The notes: generated by a model from the sequence alone, not told the origin. Positions 7,751 through 15,853 are shown, counted from the stretch's first letter. The stretch is DNA of 16,117 nt from JASEHD01 sp964471945 (GCA_964471945.1 CAYYIJ010000058.1:1-16117), one strand, 5' to 3'. A program made the numbers and translations.

Positions 7751-8677
7751 ATGCAGGTAGATATTAAACCCAAAACATTCGCCCATTTCAAATCTGGGTA
7801 TGTTGCAATTATCGGCGAGCCGAACGTCGGTAAATCGACATTGATGAATTCGCTGATCGGTCAGAAAATATCGGCGGTTACCAGCAAGCCACAAACAACA
7901 CGGCATAAAATATTAGGTATACTCTCAACCGAACAATATCAAATAGTCTTCCATGATACACCCGGTTTGTTAAAACCTAAATATCTATTGCATGAAGTAA
8001 TGCTAAGATTGGCAAAGGCAGCTTTGAACGATGCAGATATTATTCTTTTTATGATTGATGCGACAAATCCCCAAATTGATATAGATTCTATTGAAGCGAT
8101 TAATTTGCGATGGTTAAATAAAATCAAAAAACCCGTATTTTTACTTATAAATAAAATTGACCTCATTAAGAAACAAAATATATTACCAATTATAGCTTTT
8201 TACTCTGAGAGATATCCATTTAAAGAAATCATTCCGATTTCTGCTTTGAACCTTCACAAGACCGAAGACTTAATCAAAACATTAGTAAAAGAACTCCCCG
8301 TTCATTCGCCGTACTATCCGTTAGGCATTGTAAGCGAGAGCAATGAACGATTTTTTGTAAGTGAAATTATAAGAGAAAAAATATTCGAGAAGTTCAGAGA
8401 TGAAGTGCCATACTCCACAACTGTGGATATTGTCGAGTTTAAAGAAAGGAAAAAAGGCAACGATTATATCAGTGCTGAGATTTACGTTGAGAGGAATTCT
8501 CAAAAAGGCATTCTCATTGGAAAACAGGGAAGTGCATTAAAAGAAATTGGTGAGCTTGCTCGTCATGATATAGAAGAATTCCTCCAACACCCGGTCTATC
8601 TCGATTTGTATGTAAAAGTTAGATCAAAGTGGCGAGATGATGCAACTCAGTTGAAACAATTCGGTTATAAAACTTAA
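7751..8677 (+). CDS. era: GTPase Era
   Basis: Era is an essential GTPase that binds the 3' end of 16S rRNA and assists maturation of the 30S subunit. The 308 residues agree with the usual 295-310. The G1 motif is GEPNVGKST (22-30), switch I contains KPQTTRHK (46-53), G3 is DTPG (69-72), G4 is NKID (134-137) and G5 is SAL (164-166). The C-terminal KH RNA-binding domain has its GxxG loop at 257-260 (LIGKQGSALKEIG). The start ATG is 21 bases after secA and lacks an obvious Shine-Dalgarno. The N-terminal extension before the G1 motif is about ten residues longer than usual, so an internal start cannot be ruled out, but the next ATG lies inside the G domain, which supports the present start. Confidence 0.97.
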   Translation: MQVDIKPKTFAHFKSGYVAIIGEPNVGKSTLMNSLIGQKISAVTSKPQTTRHKILGILSTEQYQIVFHDTPGLLKPKYLLHEVMLRLAKAALNDADIILFMIDATNPQIDIDSIEAINLRWLNKIKKPVFLLINKIDLIKKQNILPIIAFYSERYPFKEIIPISALNLHKTEDLIKTLVKELPVHSPYYPLGIVSESNERFFVSEIIREKIFEKFRDEVPYSTTVDIVEFKERKKGNDYISAEIYVERNSQKGILIGKQGSALKEIGELARHDIEEFLQHPVYLDLYVKVRSKWRDDATQLKQFGYKT

Positions 8678-8704
8678 CCTGCTTCGATGTGGTAATCAAT
8701 CATT

Positions 8705-9619
8705 ATGAAATCAGAGAAATCATTAATAATTCTTGGCTTTATTCTCATATCAATAATTTGGGGATCAACATGGCTTGCAATAAAAATCGGATTAGATAGT
8801 ATCCCGCCATTCTATGGAATTGCAATTCGGTTCACGATTGCATCGATCATTTTATACATGATTTTGAAATTGCGAGGTGAATCAATTCCATTTGATCGGA
8901 CTTCGATTCTAATGTATTTGAATCTCGCAGTTTTTTCATTTAGTTTCCCTTTTGCACTCGTGTATTGGGGCCAACAATATATCGCATCGGGATTAGCTTC
9001 AATTCTTTTTGCTGTTTATCCTTTTGTTGTTGCTGTTGGTTCACACCTATTTTTACCAAGCGAGAGATTAAACATTTTTAAAATAACCGGCATTATTTGG
9101 GGGTTTATTGGTATCATTATAATATTTTGGTCGGACATTCATTTCGGCGCAAATAGTACATGGGGGATGGCTGCGGTTATTGGAAGTACACTTATGCAAG
9201 GAGCTTCATTAGTTATTCTTAAAAAAGTCAACCATGTTATCAGTCCCATATCTCTTAGTTTTGGAGGTATGACAATCGGAATAATGATTATGTATCCAAT
9301 GGCATTTATTTTTGAAGAGTTTTCTTCTCTCCGTTTTGATGAAAAAGGAATTGGCTCCATTCTATATCTTGGAACAATTGGAACGGTGGTTACATTTGTT
9401 GTGTATTATTGGTTGGTAAAACGAGTTGAAATTGTTTATCTATCACTTGTAGCTTTTATTACACCAATCTTGGCTGTTATTTTAGGAGCTTTGATATTGC
9501 ATGAGAATTTATCTTCACATATTTTTATTGGTTCCTGCTTTGTGCTTTTTGGCATTCTTATAGCTAATGGGAAAGATATCAAATCTGCACTGAGGAGGAT
9601 AGATAAAAATAGTTCTTGA
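8705..9619 (+). CDS. EamA/DMT-superfamily transporter (RhaT/YdcZ-like permease)
   Basis: This inner-membrane protein of 304 residues has about ten predicted transmembrane helices arranged as two EamA halves. The first half starts with ILGFILISIIWGSTWLAIKI, where WGSTW and the following AIKxGL are typical of the family. The second half begins near residue 155 (WGMAAVIGSTLMQGASLVILK) and ends with a P-I-L-A-V-I-L-G segment and LHENLSSHIFIGS, the E-L-x3-x-x-G pattern seen in these exporters. A short basic tail (RRIDKNSS) closes it. Family members export amino acids, nucleobases or other metabolites; the substrate cannot be read from the sequence. It lies 27 bases after era, so cotranscription is possible, and is followed by a 194-base gap with a palindrome and T-rich tract where the transcript may end. 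Confidence 0.9.
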   Translation: MKSEKSLIILGFILISIIWGSTWLAIKIGLDSIPPFYGIAIRFTIASIILYMILKLRGESIPFDRTSILMYLNLAVFSFSFPFALVYWGQQYIASGLASILFAVYPFVVAVGSHLFLPSERLNIFKITGIIWGFIGIIIIFWSDIHFGANSTWGMAAVIGSTLMQGASLVILKKVNHVISPISLSFGGMTIGIMIMYPMAFIFEEFSSLRFDEKGIGSILYLGTIGTVVTFVVYYWLVKRVEIVYLSLVAFITPILAVILGALILHENLSSHIFIGSCFVLFGILIANGKDIKSALRRIDKNSS

Positions 9620-9651
9620 AGTAACAACGGAATTGCCCAGTAAATCAAGGG

Positions 9652-9686
9652 TCATACTATCCCGCGCTTAGAGCGTGACGGAATGA
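9652..9686. repeat. Degenerate palindrome with T-rich flank (repeat or terminator)
   Basis: TCAT (9652-9655) pairs with ATGA (9683-9686), and CGCT (9665-9668) pairs with AGCG (9672-9675) around a TAG loop; the sequence between is only partly complementary. It is followed by ATTTTATTTTTACTTTATTTTT. The TCAT...CGCT arrangement recalls the common TCATTCCGTCACGCT intergenic repeat, and its place 33 bases after the transporter stop would also suit a terminator. Confidence 0.4.
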
Positions 9687-9784
9687 TTTTATTTTTACTT
9701 TATTTTTAAATCTTTACTTTGTTTTTTTAAAAATATAGTGCTATCTTCATTATCCACAGTCACTATTTCAAGAATTTATCACTT

Positions 9785-9798
9785 CCCCGAAGTCGGGG
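9785..9798 (+). promoter_or_regulatory. Small GC-rich hairpin just upstream of gltX
   Basis: CCCCGA (9785-9790) and TCGGGG (9793-9798) form a tight stem with a two-base AG spacer (five pairs with an AAGT loop is more realistic). It stands out in an AT-rich stretch and ends 15 bases before the gltX ATG, so it would lie in the leader. It could be a leader structure or a remnant of a repeat. No tRNA-binding T-box features are visible. Confidence 0.3.
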
Positions 9799-9813
9799 GA
9801 TATTCTTTATGTC

Positions 9814-11277
9814 ATGAATTATTCTAATCAAATACGAGTTAGATTTGCTCCAAGTCCTACGGGATTTCTTCACGTCGGTGGGCTAAGAACAGCTTTGTAC
9901 AATTATCTATTCGCACGAAAAAATAATGGAATATTCGTTTTACGCATCGAAGATACCGATAGAGCACGATACGTTGAAGGTGCAACAGAGAGTTTGATCG
10001 ATACTTTAAATTGGTGTGGTTTAGACTACGATGAAGGTCCACATAAAGACGGTAATTATGGTCCGTACATCCAATCAGAACGATTGGATATTTATAAAAG
10101 GCATGTAAATCAACTTATTGAGACGAAAAAAGCATATTACTGTTTCTGTTCGTCCGAAAGAATTGATTTACTAAGAAAAGAACAGGAGAAATTAAATCTT
10201 CAAACTAAATACGATAAGCATTGTCTTAAGCTAACGGTGAAGATGGTTCAAGAAAAAATTCAGAATGGTAATCCTTTTGTGGTTCGATTGGATGTTGGTT
10301 CCGATAAAACCGTTGTAGTTGATGACATTATTCGCGGTCAAGTAGAATTCGACAGCAATATAATTGATGATCAAGTTCTACTTAAAAGTGATGGATATCC
10401 AACTTATCATTTAGCTAATGTTATTGATGATCATTTGATGAAGATTAGTCATGTTATTCGAGGCGAGGAATGGTTGCCTTCGACACCAAAACATGTACTG
10501 CTCTACGATGCATTCGGCTGGGAACGACCGATATTTGCACATTTACCTTTATTGTTAAATCCAGATAAATCGAAGTTAAGTAAGCGGCAGGGTGATGTTG
10601 CGGTCGAAGATTATAGAGCGAAAGGTTATTTTAAGGAGGCGTTAGTTAATTTCGTAGCACTCTTAGGTTGGAATCCGGGAACGGAGCAAGAATTCTTTTT
10701 TTTACCAGACCTTGTAAAACAATTTTCAATTAATGCAGTCAATAAAGCTGGAGCAGTTTTTAATATTGAAAAATTAAATTGGTTGAACTTTGAACATCTA
10801 CGCAAGAAATCTAATGAAGAAATACTCCAGTTTTTGAAAGAACAAATTGGCGAATCACATCATGATTTTATTCTATACGATGATGAAAGATTGTTAGCAA
10901 TTATCGAAGCGATGCGTCCGAGGATGTCGTTCATCAAAGATATTTTTGAAAAAAGTCGATACTTTTTTTTGCCACCCTCCGACTATGATCAAGAAGTCAT
11001 TAGGAAGCATTGGAAATTGGAAACTACAGAGCATCTAAAATTATTAATTGGCGAATTTTTCAAGTTAGAAAATCCCAAGAAGGAAGATTATGAAAGTGCG
11101 CTTAATCGAACAGCAAAAATACTCGAAATAGGAAATGGCAAACTCATTCATCCTGTCCGTCTCGCTATTTCCGGTGTTGGCGGCGGACCAGGGTTGTACG
11201 ATATCCTGTTTGTGCTTGGAAAAGAAGAGAACTTACGAAGAATCAATAAAGCGATCGAAAGAATCAAACCTTTATAA
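9814..11277 (+). CDS. gltX: Glutamate-tRNA ligase
   Basis: This class Ib aminoacyl-tRNA synthetase charges tRNA-Glu with glutamate. The 487 residues match the usual 460-510. The N-terminal Rossmann fold has RVRFAPSPTGFLHVGG (8-23), in which HVGG replaces the HIGH signature, as is usual for GluRS. The KMSKS-type loop is KLSKR (254-258). C110, C112, Y133 and C137 form a probable zinc site as in E. coli GluRS. A DEGP motif near 73-76 and the helical C-terminal anticodon-binding domain are present. glnS begins directly downstream, so this organism probably uses a discriminating GluRS and makes Gln-tRNA directly. The upstream gap contains a T-rich region and a small hairpin; no Shine-Dalgarno is obvious. 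Confidence 0.97.
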   Translation: MNYSNQIRVRFAPSPTGFLHVGGLRTALYNYLFARKNNGIFVLRIEDTDRARYVEGATESLIDTLNWCGLDYDEGPHKDGNYGPYIQSERLDIYKRHVNQLIETKKAYYCFCSSERIDLLRKEQEKLNLQTKYDKHCLKLTVKMVQEKIQNGNPFVVRLDVGSDKTVVVDDIIRGQVEFDSNIIDDQVLLKSDGYPTYHLANVIDDHLMKISHVIRGEEWLPSTPKHVLLYDAFGWERPIFAHLPLLLNPDKSKLSKRQGDVAVEDYRAKGYFKEALVNFVALLGWNPGTEQEFFFLPDLVKQFSINAVNKAGAVFNIEKLNWLNFEHLRKKSNEEILQFLKEQIGESHHDFILYDDERLLAIIEAMRPRMSFIKDIFEKSRYFFLPPSDYDQEVIRKHWKLETTEHLKLLIGEFFKLENPKKEDYESALNRTAKILEIGNGKLIHPVRLAISGVGGGPGLYDILFVLGKEENLRRINKAIERIKPL

Positions 11278-11292
11278 TGATTGAAGATAGAT

Positions 11293-12972
11293 ATGGAAGA
11301 AAATAAATCGCAAGAGATACAGAAGTCCACAAATTTCATTCGTGAAATCATTGATGAAGATATACAAACAGGTAAATATGGGGGAAGAGTGCAAACTCGA
11401 TTTCCTCCTGAACCAAACGGCTATTTACATATCGGACATGCAAAATCTATTTGTCTTAATTTTGGCATTGCTAAAGATTATAACGGTTTGTGTAATTTAA
11501 GGTTTGATGATACAAATCCGAGCAAAGAAGAAAAAGAATATGTAGAATCCATAAAAGAAGATGTGAAATGGCTCGGTTTTGATTGGGGAGATGGGGAATT
11601 TTACGCCTCAGATTATTTTGATCAATTATATGATTATGCCATCCAATTAATAAAGAAAGGAAAAGCATACGTATGTGATCTAACAGCAGATGAGATACGC
11701 CATTACAGAGGTACGCTTACCGAGGCGGGAAGGGAAAGCCCATACCGGAATAGATCGGTTGAAGAAAACTTGAATTTATTCCAACAGATGCGTAATGGTG
11801 AATACAAAGATGGATCGCGAACGCTTCGAGCAAAAATTGATATGGCATCGCCTAATGTGAACATGCGTGACCCAATATTGTATCGTATTCTGCGGGAGAC
11901 ACATCATCGGACAGGTGATAAATGGTGCATATATCCGATGTATGATTGGGCGCATGGTCAAAGTGATTCAATTGAACTTATCACACATTCCATTTGCACA
12001 CTGGAATTTGAAGATCACCGCCCACTTTATGATTGGTTCATCGAACAGCTTGGAATTTATCATCCCCAACAAATCGAGTTTGCACGGTTGAATCTTAGCT
12101 ATACAGTTATGAGTAAACGTAAATTACTTTTGCTTGTTGAAGAAAGTTTCGTCAATGGATGGAATGATCCACGAATGCCTACAATTTCTGGTTTGCGGCG
12201 GCGTGGTTATTCACCTGAATCTTTACGTTATTTTGCCGACCGCATTGGCGTTGCAAAACGAGAAAATATGATTGATGTCGCTTTGCTTGAAGACAGCTTA
12301 CGCGAAGATTTAAACAAACGAGCACCACGCTTTATGGCAGTCCTGCGTCCATTAAAATTGATAATTGAAAACTATCCAGATGGCAAAATTGAAGAACTTG
12401 AAGCTGTGAATAATCCAGAAGATCCGATTATGGGTTCCAGAAAAATTCCTTTTACAAAAATATTGTATATCGAACAGGAAGATTTTCGGGAGAATCCACC
12501 ACCGAAATATTTCCGTTTATCACCGGGGAATGAAGTTCGCTTACGTTATGCATACATTGTTAAATGTATAGAGGTAATAAAAGACATTAATGGAAATATC
12601 GTTGAGGTACATTGTACATATGATCCCGAAACGCGAAGCGGACTATCACAGAGTAAGAAAAAAGTGAAAGGGACGATACATTGGGTTTCGGCAGAACATT
12701 CGATAAATGCTGAAGTACGATTGTATGATCGCCTTTTTACTATCGAAGACCCAAGTGGTGATAACTGGAAAGATTTCATTAATCCGAACTCCTTAGAAAA
12801 ATTATCAAATTGTAAGTTAGAACCGAGTTTGGCAAATATTAAACCACAAGATCGTTTTCAATTTGAGCGATTAGGATATTTTTGTGTAGATTACGACTCG
12901 ACCGAACAGAAAATAATAATCAATCGGACAGTTACACTACGAGATACATGGGCGAAAATTGAAAAATCATAG
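11293..12972 (+). CDS. glnS: Glutamine-tRNA ligase
   Basis: Charges tRNA-Gln with glutamine. From the ATG at 11293 it has 559 residues, close to the 554 of E. coli GlnRS, to which it is visibly similar end to end: RFPPEPNGYLHIGHAKSICL with HIGH at 46-49, then NLRFDDTNPSKEEKEYVESI, KWCIYPMYDWAHGQSD and LEFEDHRPLYDW. The second signature is VMSKRKL (MSKR at 273-276), followed by DDPRMPTISGLRRRGY with D replaced by N in the first position. The two C-terminal beta-barrels end in RTVTLRDTWAKIEKS. The same frame opens 12 bases earlier at a TTG (11281), two codons after gltX; I prefer the ATG because the E. coli-like N-terminus needs no more, and GAAGA upstream is a weak ribosome site. GlnRS in bacteria is widely held to come from eukaryotic GluRS by transfer. 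Confidence 0.96.
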   Translation: MEENKSQEIQKSTNFIREIIDEDIQTGKYGGRVQTRFPPEPNGYLHIGHAKSICLNFGIAKDYNGLCNLRFDDTNPSKEEKEYVESIKEDVKWLGFDWGDGEFYASDYFDQLYDYAIQLIKKGKAYVCDLTADEIRHYRGTLTEAGRESPYRNRSVEENLNLFQQMRNGEYKDGSRTLRAKIDMASPNVNMRDPILYRILRETHHRTGDKWCIYPMYDWAHGQSDSIELITHSICTLEFEDHRPLYDWFIEQLGIYHPQQIEFARLNLSYTVMSKRKLLLLVEESFVNGWNDPRMPTISGLRRRGYSPESLRYFADRIGVAKRENMIDVALLEDSLREDLNKRAPRFMAVLRPLKLIIENYPDGKIEELEAVNNPEDPIMGSRKIPFTKILYIEQEDFRENPPPKYFRLSPGNEVRLRYAYIVKCIEVIKDINGNIVEVHCTYDPETRSGLSQSKKKVKGTIHWVSAEHSINAEVRLYDRLFTIEDPSGDNWKDFINPNSLEKLSNCKLEPSLANIKPQDRFQFERLGYFCVDYDSTEQKIIINRTVTLRDTWAKIEKS

Positions 12973-13020
12973 CATAAATATGGAACGAATTACTCGAATC
13001 GTCCGGTATCACTTAGTGGC

Positions 13021-13049
13021 TTGACTATCTCATAAGAAACCAATATATT
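13021..13049 (+). promoter_or_regulatory. Candidate sigma70-like promoter for folB
   Basis: TTGACT (13021-13026), 17 bases, then TATATT (13044-13049): five of six matches to each E. coli hexamer with the ideal spacing. Transcription would start about 13 bases before the folB ATG. It lies in the 96-base gap after glnS, which supports folB beginning a new transcription unit. The caveat is that relatives of this host may prefer TAnnTTTG-type promoters. Confidence 0.4.
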
Positions 13050-13068
13050 CAACAGAGTTATTTTTTAC

Positions 13069-13440
13069 ATGCCTCGTAAAGATATCATCAGAATAAAAAG
13101 TGCTTCCTTTTATGCTTATCATGGTGTTGCTGGTGATGAGCAGAATTTAGGCGGGAAATTCGAGGTTGATGTAGAGCTTCATGGGGATTTCTCAATAGCA
13201 GGGGAACAAGACAATTTAAAACTGACTATCGATTATGAGGTAGTGTATGGGATAATTCGAAAAACGATCACTCAAAAAAAATATTATTTACTCGAAGCAT
13301 TGGCAAAATCAATAATCGATGAATTAATGGAGCAATTTCAATTGATACAAGCTGTGAAAGTTATTGTTCGTAAACCTCATCCACCTGTTAAGGGTGTGGT
13401 TGATTATGTTGAGTTTGAGAGAATGGAAACTCGAGGATAA
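13069..13440 (+). CDS. folB: Dihydroneopterin aldolase
   Basis: Converts 7,8-dihydroneopterin to 6-hydroxymethyl-7,8-dihydropterin and glycolaldehyde in folate synthesis. The 123 residues match the usual 115-125. The conserved ASFYAYHGV (12-20) and the following DEQ (E24) form part of the active site. LLEALAK (74-80) holds the pterin-binding glutamate (E76), and VRKPHPPV (100-107) contains the catalytic lysine K102. The family acts as an octamer. folK follows after 3 bases, and its ribosome site (GAGGA, 13433-13437) lies inside the folB end, so the two are translationally linked. The product of FolB is the substrate of FolK. Confidence 0.95.
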   Translation: MPRKDIIRIKSASFYAYHGVAGDEQNLGGKFEVDVELHGDFSIAGEQDNLKLTIDYEVVYGIIRKTITQKKYYLLEALAKSIIDELMEQFQLIQAVKVIVRKPHPPVKGVVDYVEFERMETRG

Positions 13441-13443
13441 ATC

Positions 13444-13950
13444 ATGTACCAAGTGTTCTTAGGTTTAGGATCGAATTTAGGTGACCGATTGGAAAATCTT
13501 TCACGAGCTGTTGAAGAAATAAAAGAGATCGCAATTGTTGATGCAATCTCATCTATCTATGAAACAGAACCAAAAGATATGGATAGTGGAAATCTTTTTT
13601 ATAACATTGTCGTTTGTATTCATACTCCTGATGATCCGCCACTTCTATTAACTCAGTTGCGGAAAATAGAAAAATATCTTGGTCGGAAGCATTCAATCCA
13701 AAAAGATTCTCGTACGATTGATATTGACATATTACTGTATAAAGGTTTAGCATACGAAGATCATACAGTTAAAGTACCACATCCTAGGCTCGAACATAGA
13801 CGATTTGTACTTGAACCACTTTGTGAAATAGCACCAACAACAATTCATCCAAACTTAGAAAAGACTATCGCATCGTTACTTCGCAATTGTAGTGATATCC
13901 ATCGCGTTACTAAAACAGATATTCAACTAAATCTTGTAAAGATACATTAA
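13444..13950 (+). CDS. folK: 2-amino-4-hydroxy-6-hydroxymethyldihydropteridine pyrophosphokinase (HPPK)
   Basis: Transfers pyrophosphate from ATP to 6-hydroxymethyl-7,8-dihydropterin in folate synthesis. The 168 residues agree with the family's usual length of about 160. GLGSNLGDR (7-15) opens the fold, TEPKD near 41-45 matches the pterin loop, and SRTIDIDIL contains the two magnesium aspartates D93 and D95. HPRLEHRRFVLEPLCEIAP (113-131) is the family's C-terminal block. The loop before R90 is unusual: instead of the common RWGPR it reads QKDSR, one residue shorter than E. coli when aligned from GR. The start is well fixed by GAGGA six bases before the ATG and by its 3-base distance from folB. 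It is followed 11 bases later by the deoxynucleoside kinase. Confidence 0.95.
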   Translation: MYQVFLGLGSNLGDRLENLSRAVEEIKEIAIVDAISSIYETEPKDMDSGNLFYNIVVCIHTPDDPPLLLTQLRKIEKYLGRKHSIQKDSRTIDIDILLYKGLAYEDHTVKVPHPRLEHRRFVLEPLCEIAPTTIHPNLEKTIASLLRNCSDIHRVTKTDIQLNLVKIH

Positions 13951-13961
13951 CGGATAAAACT

Positions 13962-14639
13962 GTGAAACCGTCTATAAAAACATTAATTGAACAATCGGAA
14001 ATGCGCCATATCGCTATCGAGGGTGTAATAGGTGCAGGTAAAACGAGCTTAGCAAAAATGCTCAGCGAAAAACTTTCTGCTAAAATAGTTTACGAAAAAT
14101 TTGAAGAGAACCCATTTCTTCCCAAATTTTATGAAGACCAAGAACGTTTTGCATTTCAAACGCAAATATTCTTTCTCCTAAATCGATACAAACAACAGCA
14201 AGAACTATTTCAGGCAGATTTATTTCACCGATTTCTCGTTACTGATTATATTTTTGAAAAAGATAAAATCTTCGCTTACCTTAATCTTGAAGATGATGAA
14301 TTGAAGCTCTATGAAAATGTATTATCCACAATCGAACACTCTGTCCCGATCCCCGACCTCGTGGTCTATCTACAATGTAATGTTTCACGATTGATGGCAA
14401 ATATCCGCCAAAGAGGAAGAGAGATAGAGAGGAACATGTCGGAGCAGTATATCCGTGAATTGAATGAAGCTTATAATTATTTTTTCTTTAGATATAAAAC
14501 TGCGCCTCTTTTGATAGTGAATGCATCACAAATTGATTTTGTTCACAATAATGAAGAATTTGAAGATTTACTTCATGAAATATTTAGACGAGAGAAAGCA
14601 CCCGTTGAATATTATAATCCCGTAAGTAGTAACCGTTAG
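13962..14639 (+). CDS. Deoxynucleoside kinase family protein (dGK/dAK/dCK-like)
   Basis: Salvage kinase that phosphorylates a deoxynucleoside with ATP to the monophosphate. The 225 residues include a P-loop EGVIGAGKTS (20-29), the YEKFEENPFLPKFYED substrate region, TDYIFEKDKIFA in place of the DRY/DRS segment (typical of bacterial dGK/dAK-like members) and a lid NIRQRGREIE with arginines that contact phosphate. The C-terminus RYKTAPLLIVNASQIDFV is also family-like. Which base is preferred cannot be said. The start given is GTG (13962), with GGA eight bases upstream; an ATG 13 codons later (14001) would give the standard MRHIAIEG beginning but has its purine run too close. It follows folK by 11 bases, an arrangement often seen in this phylum. 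Confidence 0.9.
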   Translation: MKPSIKTLIEQSEMRHIAIEGVIGAGKTSLAKMLSEKLSAKIVYEKFEENPFLPKFYEDQERFAFQTQIFFLLNRYKQQQELFQADLFHRFLVTDYIFEKDKIFAYLNLEDDELKLYENVLSTIEHSVPIPDLVVYLQCNVSRLMANIRQRGREIERNMSEQYIRELNEAYNYFFFRYKTAPLLIVNASQIDFVHNNEEFEDLLHEIFRREKAPVEYYNPVSSNR

Positions 14640-14650
14640 GATTTGAATTT

Positions 14651-14872
14651 ATGATTCGCTATCTCTTATGGGTTTTGTTAATATTTTTCGCTTGGAGAAT
14701 AATTAAAACAATTTTTACCCTGATAAATAGATCGAAGTCTAATAATTCGTCAATACCTCCATTTGCAAATATCGAAGAAGCATCTTTTGAGGATATAACA
14801 AACAAACAAAATACTGAACATCCCCATTCGACTGACAATCCGAACGAACCACCCCCTCTGACTAAAAATTGA
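14651..14872 (+). CDS. Small single-pass membrane protein of unknown function
   Basis: This 73-residue protein has one N-terminal hydrophobic helix (YLLWVLLIFFAWRIIKTIFTL, about residues 4-24, here described by its ends) and a polar, probably disordered tail rich in N, P, E and S, with PFANIEEASFEDI near 42-54 and a PPPL end. The N-terminus would most likely face outward and the basic RSK after the helix inward. A ribosome site AGGA (14638-14641) overlaps the end of the kinase gene and lies 9 bases before the ATG, which supports a real, coupled gene. I do not recognise a named family with certainty; short proteins with a membrane helix and a (D/E)AxFE(D/E)I motif occur in related genomes. Reverse-strand overlap at 14659-14904 is a shadow. 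Confidence 0.7.
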   Translation: MIRYLLWVLLIFFAWRIIKTIFTLINRSKSNNSSIPPFANIEEASFEDITNKQNTEHPHSTDNPNEPPPLTKN

Positions 14873-14905
14873 ATATGATTCTCACGTTGAGTATCTTTAT
14901 GCAAT

Positions 14906-15853
14906 ATGTTTGAGCCAAAAACCTATAATCTGCCTCTAAATCTTGAAGATGAAATTCTCAGATTAAGAGACGATTTGAATGCAATTCTACTTGCACATTA
15001 CTATCAAGAATCCGAAATTCAAGACATTGCCGATTTTGTAGGCGATAGTCTCGAGCTTTCAAAGAAAGCAGCGTCTACCGATGCTGAGGTGATTGTCTTT
15101 GCAGGCGTTCACTTCATGGCAGAAACTGCGAAGATTCTCAGTCCATCTAAACAAGTACTTATCCCCGACATGAATGCCGGCTGTTCACTGGCAGAAGGTT
15201 GTCCTGCTCCTTTGTTTAAACAATGGAGAGATGCACACCCCGGATATGTTTCTATTACTTACATTAATTGCTCGGCAGAAGTTAAAGCGTTGAGCGATAT
15301 TATTTGCACTTCGAGTAATGCTGAAAAAATTATTTGCCAAATTCCTACCGATAAAAAAATATTATTCGCGCCCGATAAAAATCTTGGAAACTATTTGATG
15401 AAAAAAACCGGGAGAAAGATGGAGATATGGCAGGGGACTTGTGTTGTACATGAAACCTTCAGTGCAAAGAAACTGATACATTTGAAGAATCTTTATCCGA
15501 ATGCAAAACTTATCGCTCACCCTGAATGCGAGGAAGTTATTCTTGATCAAGCTGATTTTATTGGCTCAACTAGCGCTTTACTCCGACATGTGCGGCAAAG
15601 TTCAGAAATAGAATTTATTGTTGCAACTGAAACAGGGATAATACACCAGATGGAAAAATCATGTCCGGAAAAGGTGTTTATTCCAGCTCCACCCGAAGAA
15701 AGCTGTGCATGCAATCAATGCCCGTACATGAAACTGAATACGATGGAAAAAGTTTATCTCTGCATGAAAAACAAAACACCTGAGATTATTGTAACTGATG
15801 AGTTGATTCAAAAATCAATTGTCCCAATTCAGCGGATGATGGAGATGAGCTAA
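14906..15853 (+). CDS. nadA: Quinolinate synthase
   Basis: NadA condenses iminoaspartate with dihydroxyacetone phosphate to quinolinate, the precursor of NAD, using a [4Fe-4S] cluster. The 315 residues fit the short NadA type of about 300-310 residues. Conserved blocks include LAHYYQESEIQDIADFVGDS (29-48), VFAGVHFMAETAKIL, PDMNAGCSLAEGCP with C93, and INCSAEVKALSD. Further on come WQGTCVVHE with C179, AHPECEE, and CACNQCPYMKLNT. C93, C179 and C272 are the expected cluster ligands; C267 and C269 are extra nearby cysteines. It lies 33 bases after the small membrane protein. The NadB partner that supplies iminoaspartate is not in the window. No Shine-Dalgarno is visible. Confidence 0.97.
   Translation: MFEPKTYNLPLNLEDEILRLRDDLNAILLAHYYQESEIQDIADFVGDSLELSKKAASTDAEVIVFAGVHFMAETAKILSPSKQVLIPDMNAGCSLAEGCPAPLFKQWRDAHPGYVSITYINCSAEVKALSDIICTSSNAEKIICQIPTDKKILFAPDKNLGNYLMKKTGRKMEIWQGTCVVHETFSAKKLIHLKNLYPNAKLIAHPECEEVILDQADFIGSTSALLRHVRQSSEIEFIVATETGIIHQMEKSCPEKVFIPAPPEESCACNQCPYMKLNTMEKVYLCMKNKTPEIIVTDELIQKSIVPIQRMMEMS

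Noticed and set aside
7541..7906. Minus-strand ORF of 121 codons across the secA-era junction
   Set aside because: It overlaps two certain genes on the other strand, including the SecA zinc tail and the Era P-loop, and shows no recognisable domain.
9700..9813. T-box or other riboswitch controlling gltX
   Set aside because: There is only a tiny stem and no T-box consensus or terminator/antiterminator pair.
11281..11292. TTG start for glnS, adding four residues
   Set aside because: No ribosome site precedes it, and the ATG at 11293 already gives an E. coli-like N-terminus; it remains possible.
12973..13068. tRNA or small RNA gene between glnS and folB
   Set aside because: No cloverleaf arms, TTC-type T-loop or CCA end could be found; a simple promoter explains the gap better.
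14659..14904. Minus-strand ORF opposite the small membrane protein
   Set aside because: The plus-strand reading has a ribosome site, operon spacing and a sensible membrane topology; the reverse reading has none of these.
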